From JBEKDJ01 sp050014415 (GTDB taxonomy: Bacteria > Desulfobacterota > BSN033 > UBA1163), in assembly GCA_050014415.1 (NCBI GenBank), contig JBEKDJ010000023.1, positions 1-26,178 on the forward strand: a stretch of DNA of 26,178 nucleotides. The letters run 5' to 3'. The position numbers and the translations under genes are program-made. Positions 7,204 to 14,929 of this stretch are shown piece after piece (the stretch's first letter is position 1; every line of letters begins with the position of its first letter). The notes beneath the pieces are model-generated. The model made no database searches and was not told the DNA's origin. It worked only from the letters and a program-made list of their open reading frames with translations.

Positions 7204-8538
7204 TTATGATTTACGCTCTACGCTGTGCATTTTTTCGGTTACTTCAGGAAGCCTTTCTAACTTTACCTTTGAGAGCCTCTGGCCCACCATCTCCAGAATG
7301 CTGATGCGTTTTCCCTCTATTTCGACGACATCGCCAACCTGGGGAATCTTTTGCAGAGTTGTCATCAACAACCCTCCGAGGGTTTCATATTCGGTCGATT
7401 CAGGTAATGAAATCTGATAGTCCTCTTTTAGATCCCTTAGGCTGATCGACGCATCGATCAGCAGGGTCCCGTTTGTGAGCTGAATGACAGGACTCTCGAT
7501 ATCATGCTCATCTCTGATCTCGCCTACAATCTCTTCGATCAGGTCCTCGATGGTGACCAAGCCGGAAAGCCCACCGTATTCATCCACCACTAAGGCCATG
7601 TGGATCCTCCTCTTTTGCATCTCCCTTAAAAGGAGGCTGATCTTCATCGTTTCAGGAATGAAGAAAGGAGCCCTGATGATCTTTCTGATATCGGCCTGCC
7701 CTGTTCTTCCATAGAGGGTGAGAAAGTCTTTTGCATAGAGAACTCCTCTGATGTCATTCAGCTCCCTCCCGAAGACAGGATAACGAGAGAACTGTTCCTC
7801 TTCAATGATCGAATGGATCTCTTGAGGAGATTTGTCCATCTGGATGGCCACCATCTGCGTATCCGGGACCATGACCTCTTTCACGGACATATCCGTAAAT
7901 TCAAAAACGCTCTGGAGAATCTTCTCCTCCGCAGGTTCAAAAACGCCGTGTTTCCCTCCTTCTTTGATCAGCATCTTCACTTCTTCCTCGGTGACATAGG
8001 CCCTTTCGGTAAATGGTTTTCTGCCAAAAGGGCTGAGCACGATGGCTGTGCTGAAGGTGAGCACTTTGACAAATACTGTGGTGATCTTCGAAAAGGTATC
8101 GATGGTTCTTGCCGTCCAGAGTCCTATCGTTTCCGGATGCATTAAAGCAATCGATTTTGGTACGAGCTCACCAAAGATCACAGAGAAGAAGGTGATCGTT
8201 ACCACAACGATACCAATTGCAATAGGTTCGGCGGCTAAAGAGATTACTTTGACGGGACCCACCTGGAGAGCAGGCTTGATCACCTTGACGGCTGCGGCTC
8301 CTCCAACGGCAGAGGCGAGGACACCGACACCGGTGATTCCAATCTGGATCGTGGCCAAGAACCGGTCAGGCTCTTCTTTCAGTTTTAAGAAGACTTTTGC
8401 ACTTTTTTTCCCGCTTTCGGCCAGATGTTTGATGTGACTCTTCCTCGCCGTCACTACAGCGATCTCTGTCCCGGACAGATAACCATTGATGAGGATTAGA
8501 ATAGCAACGAAAAACGCTTGATACAGAAGTTGTTCCAT
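7204..8538 (-). CDS. HlyC/CorC-family CNNM/CBS transporter-like membrane protein
   Basis: This is a 444-residue protein of the CNNM/CorC group, linked in other bacteria to Mg2+ or Co2+ efflux. An N-terminal DUF21 domain (about 1-190) has four hydrophobic segments, including FFVAILILINGYLSGTEIAVV and the conserved IFGELVPKSIAL. A CBS pair follows (VMVPDTQMVAIQ...; MALVVDEYGGLSGLVTIEDLIEEIVGEI) and then a CorC_HlyC domain (about 360-435). The start has AGGAGGG six bases upstream. It lies 69 bp downstream of the dapL-type gene on the same strand, so it is probably in its operon. The exact ion is unknown. Confidence 0.93.
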   Translation of the reverse strand: MEQLLYQAFFVAILILINGYLSGTEIAVVTARKSHIKHLAESGKKSAKVFLKLKEEPDRFLATIQIGITGVGVLASAVGGAAAVKVIKPALQVGPVKVISLAAEPIAIGIVVVTITFFSVIFGELVPKSIALMHPETIGLWTARTIDTFSKITTVFVKVLTFSTAIVLSPFGRKPFTERAYVTEEEVKMLIKEGGKHGVFEPAEEKILQSVFEFTDMSVKEVMVPDTQMVAIQMDKSPQEIHSIIEEEQFSRYPVFGRELNDIRGVLYAKDFLTLYGRTGQADIRKIIRAPFFIPETMKISLLLREMQKRRIHMALVVDEYGGLSGLVTIEDLIEEIVGEIRDEHDIESPVIQLTNGTLLIDASISLRDLKEDYQISLPESTEYETLGGLLMTTLQKIPQVGDVVEIEGKRISILEMVGQRLSKVKLERLPEVTEKMHSVERKS

Positions 8539-8607
8539 CTTTTCCCTCCTAATGCTCGGCAGGCAGAGGTGATCCTTGATTGCGTGGAATGGAGCAGAAT
8601 AAAAACC

Positions 8608-9774
8608 TTAAAACTTGATCCTTTTGAGCCTTGCGATCGCCTCCTTCAACTTCGTTTCATCAACAGTAAGGGCCATGCGAATATAACCCTCTCCAGCCTC
8701 TCCGAAGCCATTGCCTGGAGTAACGACAATCCCTTCTCGCTCAAGTAAGAGTGTTGCGAATTGCGCTGATGTATATCCTCTGGGAACTTCAATCCAAAGG
8801 TAAAAGGTTGCTTTGGGTTGATCCACTTCTAACCCGATTTCTCGTAGCCCTTTGACCATCACATCTCTTCGTCTCTCATAGATTTGGATGATCTCAGGAA
8901 TTGGGGTGTCAAAGTGATTGAGGGCTACAATTCCGGCCTCCTGGATGGCCTGGAAAACACCAGAGTCGATATTGGTCTTCACTCTTCCCAGAGCAGAGAT
9001 GATCTCAGGGGAACCCACGGCAAACCCGATCCTCCATCCCGTCATATTAAAGGTTTTGGAAAGGCTGTGGAATTCGATACCCACCTCTTTAGCACCTTCA
9101 ATCTCAAGAAAACTAAGAGGACGATATCCGCCGAAAGCCATCTCTGAATAGGCAGCATCGTGGCAAACAATAATCTGATAGCGACGAGCGAAGGCTATGA
9201 CCCTTTCAAAAAAAGTTCTATCTGCAATCGCAGAGGTTGGGTTATTGGGGTAGTTGATGAAAAGGAGTTTTGCCTTCCTTGCCACTTCCTCAGGAATCTC
9301 CAGGAGGTTGGGTAGAAAGTTGTGCTCTTTGCGAAGAGGCAAAAAATAAGGGAGTCCTCCAGCAAAAAGAGTTGAAACACGGTAGACGGGGTATCCTGGG
9401 CTTGGGACCAACACATAATCCCCTGGGTTAACAAAGGCGAGGGGAATATGAGCGATTCCTTCCTTTGAACCAATAAGAGCAAGGACCTCTGTCTCAGGAT
9501 CGAATCCGAGACCAAATCTTCTCTCAAACCATTGGGCCACTGCCATTCTGAATTCGATCATCCCCTCATAGGAGGGGTAACGGTGGTTCTTGGGATTCTC
9601 AGCCGCCACTTTTAGTTGTTCGATGATCGGGCGAGGGGTAGGGAGATCCGGATCTCCGATCCCAAGGTCGATGAGATCCATCCCCCTTGCCCTCATCTCC
9701 TCTTTCTTTTTGTCAATCTCTGCAAAAAGGTAAGGGGGTATCTGTTCAATCCGCTTGGCCTTCTCGATTCGCAT
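8608..9774 (-). CDS. dapL: PLP aminotransferase, probable LL-diaminopimelate aminotransferase
   Basis: A fold-type I aminotransferase of 388 residues. It has the cofactor Lys in HSLSKTFNMTGWRIGF (K240), YPNNPT, GIGDPDLPTP near the N-terminus, and RYPSYEG. The pattern is that of LL-diaminopimelate aminotransferase, which makes LL-diaminopimelate from tetrahydrodipicolinate in one step for lysine and peptidoglycan. Related enzymes for Ala, Asp or Tyr share the motifs, so substrate is inferred. The start at 9774 (MRIEKAKR) has GGGAG nine bases upstream; reading further to 9852 would translate the leader hairpins. The gene is divergent from the bamD-lptA fusion and followed by the corC-like gene. 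Confidence 0.85.
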   Translation of the reverse strand: MRIEKAKRIEQIPPYLFAEIDKKKEEMRARGMDLIDLGIGDPDLPTPRPIIEQLKVAAENPKNHRYPSYEGMIEFRMAVAQWFERRFGLGFDPETEVLALIGSKEGIAHIPLAFVNPGDYVLVPSPGYPVYRVSTLFAGGLPYFLPLRKEHNFLPNLLEIPEEVARKAKLLFINYPNNPTSAIADRTFFERVIAFARRYQIIVCHDAAYSEMAFGGYRPLSFLEIEGAKEVGIEFHSLSKTFNMTGWRIGFAVGSPEIISALGRVKTNIDSGVFQAIQEAGIVALNHFDTPIPEIIQIYERRRDVMVKGLREIGLEVDQPKATFYLWIEVPRGYTSAQFATLLLEREGIVVTPGNGFGEAGEGYIRMALTVDETKLKEAIARLKRIKF

Positions 9775-9814
9775 CCTTTTTTCTCCCTTTCCCTGTAATT
9801 TTCCTTGAACAACG

Positions 9815-9854
9815 CAGGCGCACCACGCCTGTGCACTGAAGCGTTTCAGCACAC
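9815..9854 (-). promoter_or_regulatory. Two hairpins in the leader of the dapL-type gene
   Basis: Between the probable promoter and the ribosome site are two adjacent inverted repeats: CAGGCG-N5-CGCCTG (9815-9831, perfect) and a 10-bp arm pair around loop GCGT (9831-9854, two mismatches; inner CTGAA/TTCAG perfect). Neither is followed by a T-run. They may stabilise or regulate the mRNA leader; no known riboswitch was recognised. Confidence 0.4.
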
Positions 9855-9879
9855 AGACATGGTCACGTTCATAAGTTTT

Positions 9880-9908
9880 ATCTTATGGGCTTTGCCATCG
9901 AAATTCAA
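9880..9908 (-). promoter_or_regulatory. Possible promoter of the dapL-type gene
   Basis: On the minus strand TTGAAT and TAAGAT stand 17 bp apart about 105 bp before the ATG at 9774. Each box matches four or five of six consensus bases. It would place the two leader hairpins inside the transcript. Confidence 0.4.
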
Positions 9909-9935
9909 GATAAAAGTTGTGATTGAGTTTTGATA

Positions 9936-9964
9936 TTGACATCCCACGGCCTTCCTATCATAAT
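9936..9964 (+). promoter_or_regulatory. Strong sigma-70-type promoter of the bamD-lptA fusion operon
   Basis: TTGACA (9936-9941), exactly 17 bp, and CATAAT (9959-9964) give 11 of 12 consensus bases. Transcription would start near 9971, about 25 nt before the chosen ATG at 9996, which is a further reason to reject the upstream reading frame from 9930. Confidence 0.8.
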
Positions 9965-9995
9965 TATGGACGCCATTTCTCAAAAGGATTCTCTT

Positions 9996-11615
9996 ATGAA
10001 GGGAAAATTATTTCCAAAGTGGGCCATTCTTCTTCCCATCACTGTCTTCCTTCTCCTGGGATGTGGTGGAAAGGGGAAGGGAGTGAAGACGATTGAAGGA
10101 GACCCGGAAGTCCTTTATAAGCAAGGACTGACTCGATTCAACAAGAGAGACTACCCCGAGGCCTTGAAGAAATTTGAAGAGCTCAAGTCGAGTTTTCCGG
10201 ATAGTCCTCCATATACGGTTTGGGCGGAACTGAAGATTGGCGACTGCCACCTATTAAAAAAGGAGTATGTAGAAGCCATTGCAGCCTACGAAGAGTTTAA
10301 GAAGATCCATCCCACCCATGAGGAGATCCAATATGTTCAGTACCAGATCGGGATGGCCTATTTCGATCAGATGCTCACTCTGGATCGGGATCAGACTTCC
10401 ACGGTGAAGGCCCTCTCCAGCTTCGAATATTTAGTCTCCAATTATCCGCCTGGTCTCTTCACCGGAAAAGCGAATGAGAAGATAGGGACCTGCAGAAAGC
10501 GGCTGGCCGATCATGAATTCTACATTGGAGATTTCTATTACAAAAAAGGGAAATTCCAGGCTGCGGCCTCTCGGTTTGAGGGCTTACTGATTAAGTTTCC
10601 GAAGATATCCGAAGAGGATAAGACTTTCTTTTTCTTAGGAAAGAGTTATCTCGAACTTGATCAAGAGGTAAAGGCCAGGGAAGCCTTTTCGAAGATAATC
10701 ATCGAATATCCCAAAAGCGCCTATTACAAAGAAGCCAAGGCGCTTCTTGATCAAGGCGTGAGGGAGAAGAAGGTCTCATCTCGAAAAGGGACGGTGAAGA
10801 AATTTAAGAAGGAAGCTGAACCTGCAGAGACGGAGCCGGAAAGGATTGCTTTGGTCAAGTTCGAAGAGGAGGGAAGGCAGCCAGTCTCTCTGAAGGAGGA
10901 GAAGAAAGTAGAGTTGGAAAGGGCAGAGGGAAGAGCGACCTCTCTTCCTTTCCCACGGGACTCTGAGAAACCGGTTCCGTCCAAGGAAACGACTAGAATG
11001 ACTCCTCCCTTGGAGCCCATCCAAGAGGATCGAGTGGAAGCTGTTCCTCTCCCTCGTCCCGAAGCCAAACCCATCATGGAAGCAGAGCCTGGGGAGGAAA
11101 AACGGATAGCCTCACTCCCAGACATGCCAACTGCAGACAAAGAGAAAGAGAATCCCAAGAAGGGGGATCTTCAAGAGCCAGGAAAAATCCAGCCTGTGGA
11201 TACCAGTCAACCCATTGATATCAGTTCAGACAGAGTAGAGGCATATTCCAAGGAGAATCTCATCGTCTTCAAAGGGAACGTTATGGCCCGGCAGAAGGAT
11301 ATCGTGATCTATGCTGATACTTTGGAGGCCGTATTGGTGGAAGGCGGCAAGGGGATCGAGAAGGTCATCGCAGGTGGGAATGTGAAGATTCAGCAAGGAG
11401 TTCGAGTGGCCAATTGCCAGAAGGCGGTCTTTTACAATCTTGATCAGAAGGTCGTCTTGACCGGCGACCCGAAGGTCTTAGAAGGTGACAATATTGTCTC
11501 AGGTGATGAGATCATCTTTCATATCGAAGAGAACCAAGTCGAGGTGAAAGGAGGACCGGGTGGGCGAGGAAAGGCGAATATTCATCCCGGAGCGGAATTT
11601 GAGAATCAGAAATGA
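9996..11615 (+). CDS. Lipoprotein joining a BamD-like TPR region to an LptA/OstA domain
   Basis: The 539-residue product begins with a lipoprotein signal (LLPITVFLLLGC, lipidated C23). Residues about 37-245 are TPR-like repeats in BamD/YbgF style (EVLYKQGLTRFNKRDYPEAL, KIGDCHLLKKEYVEAIAAY, DFYYKKGKFQAAASRF). About 250-403 is a Pro/Glu/Lys-rich linker without fold signals. About 404-539 is an LptA/OstA beta-jellyroll (ISSDRVEAYSKENLIVFKGN, VIAGGNVKIQQGVRVANC, NIVSGDEIIFH). BamD assembles outer membrane proteins and LptA carries LPS across the periplasm; joining them suggests an anchored LPS-binding or assembly factor. The ATG at 9996 has AAGGA with 7 nt spacing. The stop overlaps the next start (ATGA). 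Confidence 0.88.
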   Translation: MKGKLFPKWAILLPITVFLLLGCGGKGKGVKTIEGDPEVLYKQGLTRFNKRDYPEALKKFEELKSSFPDSPPYTVWAELKIGDCHLLKKEYVEAIAAYEEFKKIHPTHEEIQYVQYQIGMAYFDQMLTLDRDQTSTVKALSSFEYLVSNYPPGLFTGKANEKIGTCRKRLADHEFYIGDFYYKKGKFQAAASRFEGLLIKFPKISEEDKTFFFLGKSYLELDQEVKAREAFSKIIIEYPKSAYYKEAKALLDQGVREKKVSSRKGTVKKFKKEAEPAETEPERIALVKFEEEGRQPVSLKEEKKVELERAEGRATSLPFPRDSEKPVPSKETTRMTPPLEPIQEDRVEAVPLPRPEAKPIMEAEPGEEKRIASLPDMPTADKEKENPKKGDLQEPGKIQPVDTSQPIDISSDRVEAYSKENLIVFKGNVMARQKDIVIYADTLEAVLVEGGKGIEKVIAGGNVKIQQGVRVANCQKAVFYNLDQKVVLTGDPKVLEGDNIVSGDEIIFHIEENQVEVKGGPGGRGKANIHPGAEFENQK

Positions 11616-12013
11616 GAAGAAGCCTTCTCTTCCTTTTGCTTCCTTTTGTTATCCTTCTGACCTGCCAGGTTTCTGAAGAAGAGAGAATCCATCAAATTCT
11701 GAATAGGAGAGAAGAGGCTTTGCGGAAAAAGGACCTCTCCCTATACCTCGCCTGCATCTCCAAGGCCTATCAAGATAAGGGGGAAGATTCTAGCCGGCTG
11801 GAAAAGCGGATCGACGGATATTTTAGCACTTTCGATGGGATTTCCTATTCCAGTTGGGATCGATCTGTCCAAATCGATGGAGGAACGGCAACAGTCATCC
11901 AGCAATTTCATTTGGAAGTAGAAAAAGGAGAGAAGAAAAATCGCTATTCCGGTCAGGAGGCCATTTCCTTGAAGAAAGAGGGAAAGGCATGGAAAATCAT
12001 AGGGGGCCTGTAG
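11612..12013 (+). CDS. Small exported NTF2-like protein, possible lipoprotein
   Basis: The 133-residue product starts with a signal sequence (RRSLLFLLLPFVILLTC). The Cys at 18 could be lipidated, but LLTC is an imperfect lipobox. The remainder (ERIHQILNRREEALRKKDLSLYLACI, SWDRSVQIDGGTATVIQQF, WKIIGGL) has the helix-then-curved-sheet pattern of NTF2/SnoaL-like ligand or scaffold domains. Catalysis cannot be inferred. It is translationally coupled to the bamD-lptA fusion through an ATGA overlap, so it probably works with it at the envelope. A strong terminator follows about 95 bp downstream. Confidence 0.78.
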   Translation: MRRSLLFLLLPFVILLTCQVSEEERIHQILNRREEALRKKDLSLYLACISKAYQDKGEDSSRLEKRIDGYFSTFDGISYSSWDRSVQIDGGTATVIQQFHLEVEKGEKKNRYSGQEAISLKKEGKAWKIIGGL

Positions 12014-12104
12014 ATTGCAAACCCATCATTTGGGGAATTCAAATTGTGGATTGCTGATCTAAGATCTGTAATCTAAGAACAAGATCTCAAATCTAAGATC
12101 ATCA
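12014..12104 (+). repeat. Intergenic phrase repeat built on ATCTAAGATC
   Basis: CTAAGATCTGTAATCTAAGA and AAATCTAAGATC repeat the word AATCTAAGA three times, after GTGGATTGCTGATC, which matches the GCGGATTGC words seen in other gaps. The array fills the space between the NTF2-like gene and the terminator at 12107. Confidence 0.6.
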
Positions 12105-12106
12105 GG

Positions 12107-12132
12107 ACGCCCCAATGGGGCGTTTGTTTTTT
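12107..12132 (+). terminator. Rho-independent terminator of the bamD-lptA fusion operon
   Basis: A perfect 7-bp stem ACGCCCC / GGGGCGT with loop AAT is followed by TTGTTTTTT. It separates the fusion operon from the ffh promoter about 35 bp further on. Confidence 0.92.
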
Positions 12133-12165
12133 AGATTTGATCCCAAGAATGGTTGATCGTCAAAA

Positions 12166-12194
12166 TTGACAATTTGAAGAAAAATTAATAAAAT
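12166..12194 (+). promoter_or_regulatory. Strong promoter of the ffh-yraN operon
   Basis: TTGACA (12166-12171), 17 bp, TAAAAT (12189-12194) in A/T-rich surroundings: 11 of 12 consensus bases. Predicted start is near 12201, about 25 nt before the ffh ATG. It probably drives the whole ribosome and secretion gene cluster that follows. Confidence 0.85.
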
Positions 12195-12225
12195 AAGTTA
12201 GTTGTAATCTTTTTGAAAGATATTT

Positions 12226-13566
12226 ATGTTTGAAAATCTCTCAGCAAAACTGGATGTTATCTTCAAGAGACTGAAAGGCCATGGAAGATTGACCGAGCAG
12301 AGTATCCAGGAGGCCTTGAAGGAAGTAAGGATTGCCCTCCTGGAAGCCGACGTCAATTTCAAGGTCGTAAAGGAATTCATCCAATCCATCCAGGGGAGGG
12401 CGATCGGTCAGGAGGTGATGGCCAGCCTCACGCCCGCTCAACAGCTAATCAAGATCGTTAGAGAGGAGATGACCTCCCTGATGGGCGGTGAGGAGCAGAA
12501 GATTCATCTTTCTGGGAGCCCTCCTATCCCGATCATGCTGGTTGGTCTACATGGGTGTGGGAAAACAACGACCGCAGGTAAGCTTGCTCGATACTTTCGG
12601 GAAAAGGGGAAACGGCCATATCTCATTCCTGCCGATATCTACCGACCAGCGGCCATTGACCAATTGCAGAGATTGGGGGAAGAGTTAAGGGTGGATTTCT
12701 ATCGTCCTGAGACATCCCAGTCGCCACTCGAAATCTGCCTGAAGGGAAGAGACTTCGCGCTCAAGGGCGGGTACGACCTGATGATCATCGATACCGCTGG
12801 AAGACTTCATATCGATGAGGCGCTGATGCTCGAACTCCGGGAGGTGAAAATGCACATTAGGCCGAGAGAGGTGCTCTTGGTGGCCGACGCCATGACCGGC
12901 CAGGACGCGGTCAATATGGCTAAGAATTTTGATGAGCGACTGGGCATTGATGGAATCATTCTGACCAAAATGGACGGGGACGCCCGCGGAGGGGCTGCCC
13001 TTTCGATCAAATCGGTGACACAGAAGCCCATTAAGTTTATCGGCGTAGGCGAGAAGTTGGATGCCCTGGAGGTTTTCCATCCTGACCGCATGGCTTCACG
13101 AATTCTGGGGATGGGCGATGTCTTCACTCTGATCGAGAAGGCAGAGGCCGCTTTTGATGAGAGAAGGGCGAAGGAGCTGGAGAAGAAGATTCGAAAAGAT
13201 TCGTTTACCTTAGAGGATTTCCGGGACCAGCTCCAGCAGATTCGAAAGATGGGCTCCTTGGAGTCGATCTTAGGAATGATCCCAGGGTTTTCAAAAATGG
13301 TTAGAGGAGGGGGAGACCTTGATCTCGATGAGGGAGCATTGGTCAGGGTGGAGGCCATCATCAATTCCATGACACCCAAAGAACGAATTAACTATATGAT
13401 CATCAATGGAAGCCGGAGATTACGGATCGCACGAGGAAGTGGGACGACCGTTCAAGAGGTGAACCAGCTTTTGAAACGTTATGCCCAGGCTCGAAAGATG
13501 ATGAAACGGTTTACCCAGATAGGGAAAAAAGGACTCGGAAAGGGACAGGCACCTCTCTTTTCCTGA
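12226..13566 (+). CDS. ffh: Signal recognition particle protein Ffh
   Basis: This is the SRP GTPase that binds 4.5S RNA and signal sequences and delivers ribosomes to FtsY. The 446 residues hold the N-terminal helical bundle (1-90), the NG domain with P-loop GLHGCGKTTT (Cys where Ser is common), DTAGRLHID, TKMDGDARGG and the closing GVGEKLDAL, and an M domain (about 325-435) with GSLESILGMIPG and the RNA-binding SRRLRIARGSGTTVQEV. The ATG at 12226 matches the family start (MFENLSAKLD) although only weak GAAAGA precedes it. It is first in the operon, directly after a strong promoter. Confidence 0.98.
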   Translation: MFENLSAKLDVIFKRLKGHGRLTEQSIQEALKEVRIALLEADVNFKVVKEFIQSIQGRAIGQEVMASLTPAQQLIKIVREEMTSLMGGEEQKIHLSGSPPIPIMLVGLHGCGKTTTAGKLARYFREKGKRPYLIPADIYRPAAIDQLQRLGEELRVDFYRPETSQSPLEICLKGRDFALKGGYDLMIIDTAGRLHIDEALMLELREVKMHIRPREVLLVADAMTGQDAVNMAKNFDERLGIDGIILTKMDGDARGGAALSIKSVTQKPIKFIGVGEKLDALEVFHPDRMASRILGMGDVFTLIEKAEAAFDERRAKELEKKIRKDSFTLEDFRDQLQQIRKMGSLESILGMIPGFSKMVRGGGDLDLDEGALVRVEAIINSMTPKERINYMIINGSRRLRIARGSGTTVQEVNQLLKRYAQARKMMKRFTQIGKKGLGKGQAPLFS

Positions 13567-13599
13567 TAAAATCCAAAGCGTATAGGGTACTTGGGCTCG

Positions 13600-13645
13600 G
13601 GATTTGATTTGACATTTGAGCTTTGTCATCTGACACTTTAGGTAT
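13600..13645 (+). repeat. Intergenic phrase repeat TTTGACATTTG / TTTGTCATCTGAC
   Basis: GATTTGACATTTGAGC and TTTGTCATCTGACAC alternate direct and inverted forms of one word (TTTGACA / TGTCA) in the ffh-rpsP gap. It is similar in style to the arrays elsewhere in the window and could also be mistaken for a -35 box. Confidence 0.5.
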
Positions 13646-13713
13646 TTCGATTTTTGCATGCTCAAGTAGGAATTCCAGATCCCATTCGATGAAAGGAGGT
13701 GGTTAATAACAAT

Positions 13714-13983
13714 ATGGCTGTGTCGATGAGATTGATGAGATTTGGTGGAAAGAAGGCTCCCTTTTATCGGATTGTGGTTTCAGATCGGCGGTCTTCCAGG
13801 GATGGAAAATTCATCGATCAAGTTGGGACTTACGATCCTAAGAAAGACCCAGTGGAGGTCCGATTCAAGGAAGAAAGGACAATGTCGTGGCTGAGAAAGG
13901 GGGCTCAAGCCACTCCAACCGTTCGACAACTCTTAGTCCGATCAGGGATTACGAAAAGGTTGGCGGAAGAGCAAAAAGAATAA
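13714..13983 (+). CDS. rpsP: 30S ribosomal protein S16
   Basis: This 89-residue small-subunit protein begins MAVSMRLMRFGGKKAPFYRIVV and has SDRRSSRDGKFIDQVGTYDP, the S16 signature. The start is set at 13714 by that family N-terminus; the strong AAAGGAGGT (13692-13700) lies 13 nt upstream, rather far, and an in-frame GTG at 13699 overlaps it. Second gene of the ffh operon. Confidence 0.97.
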   Translation: MAVSMRLMRFGGKKAPFYRIVVSDRRSSRDGKFIDQVGTYDPKKDPVEVRFKEERTMSWLRKGAQATPTVRQLLVRSGITKRLAEEQKE

Positions 13984-14159
13984 CTTGCCCCCTGCCAAAA
14001 GCCTTCCCCGCACCTCTTAGAGCCCCATTCTTCAGAAGAGGGGATATAAGGATGCATCAGAATAGCGACCTCAAAGAAGGCACTGTCTCTTAACATGAGG
14101 GCAGGGTTTGGTTTCTGTTGATCTCTATTGGAGCTGTTGCGAGGAGTGGAACTGGGGTT

Positions 14160-14396
14160 ATGAGCACAAAGGAGTTGATCGAGTTTATCGCAAAGGCGCT
14201 GGTCGACCATCCGGACCAGGTCAGGGTTTCTGAAATTGAAGGGGAGAGGACTTCGGTGATCGAACTCTCTGTGGCCAAAGAAGATATTGGGAAGGTGATC
14301 GGGAAACAAGGAAGAACAGCCAGAGCCATCCGAGTCATTCTGGGAGCTGCCTCAGCGAATTTAAGAAAGCATTCTATCTTAGAAATTATTGAATGA
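14160..14396 (+). CDS. khpA: KH-domain RNA-binding protein KhpA
   Basis: A 78-residue single KH domain protein (formerly YlqC) with the family N-terminus STKELIEFIAKALVDHPDQV and the RNA-contact loop G-K-Q-G in IGKVIGKQGRTARAIR. KhpA binds RNA, in other bacteria with KhpB. The start at 14160 matches family length; GAGGAG lies 13 nt upstream and GGGG is very close. A 176-bp gap separates it from rpsP and holds an imperfect hairpin (CCCC at 14023, GGGG at 14040). The stop overlaps rimM (ATGA). Confidence 0.93.
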   Translation: MSTKELIEFIAKALVDHPDQVRVSEIEGERTSVIELSVAKEDIGKVIGKQGRTARAIRVILGAASANLRKHSILEIIE

Positions 14397-14929
14397 TGGA
14401 TCGCGAGAAAGATCTCTTTCCCATCGGCAGGGTGGTTAAACCTCATGGGGTCAAGGGGAAGATCAAGGCAGAGTATTTTGGAGAAAATCTCGGCCGGTTT
14501 CTTGACTATCGAGAGGTCTTCATCGAGGACAGGAAAGGTAGGCTGAAGTCTTATCGTATCATGGAGGTGACGCCACAGCCACCCCGCCTTATCCTCCGAT
14601 TAGAAGGGATTGAGACGGTAGAAGAGGTCCAGCCCCTGATAGGAAGGGAAATTCTCATCAACAAAGATGCCCTCCCCAAACGAGAAGCGGGGGAGTATTA
14701 CTGGTTCGAGATCTTGGGAATGCTGGTTGAGACGGAAGAAGGGAAGAGGATTGGGAGGGTGAAGGAGATCGTCCCGACGGGAGCTAATGATGTCTACGTC
14801 ATCGAAGGAAAGAGGGGCGAGATTTTCCTGCCAGCGACGGATGAAGTGATCGAGAGAGTCGACGTTGAAAAAGGGATCATAAAGGTCATTCGGATGGAGG
14901 GATTGTGGGAGGATGGGGATGAGGTTTGA
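14393..14929 (+). CDS. rimM: Ribosome maturation factor RimM
   Basis: This 178-residue protein assists 30S head assembly and binds S19. The N-terminal RimM domain begins FPIGRVVKPHGVKGKIKAEYF, and the C-terminal PRC barrel is seen in YYWFEILGMLVETEEGKRIGRVKEI and NDVYVIEG...IFLPATDEVI. The ATG overlaps the khpA stop; no ribosome site is evident, which suggests translational coupling. A second ATG follows directly at 14396. Its 3' end overlaps trmD by 11 bases. Confidence 0.96.
   Translation: MMDREKDLFPIGRVVKPHGVKGKIKAEYFGENLGRFLDYREVFIEDRKGRLKSYRIMEVTPQPPRLILRLEGIETVEEVQPLIGREILINKDALPKREAGEYYWFEILGMLVETEEGKRIGRVKEIVPTGANDVYVIEGKRGEIFLPATDEVIERVDVEKGIIKVIRMEGLWEDGDEV

Noticed and set aside
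12807..13379. A 190-codon open frame opposite ffh
   Set aside because: Ser-rich shadow of the ffh frame with no ribosome site or family pattern.
13605..13640. A promoter (TTGACA-like) before rpsP
   Set aside because: The TTGACAT is part of a repeated word and no fitting -10 box lies 16-18 bp downstream; the operon promoter at 12166 suffices.
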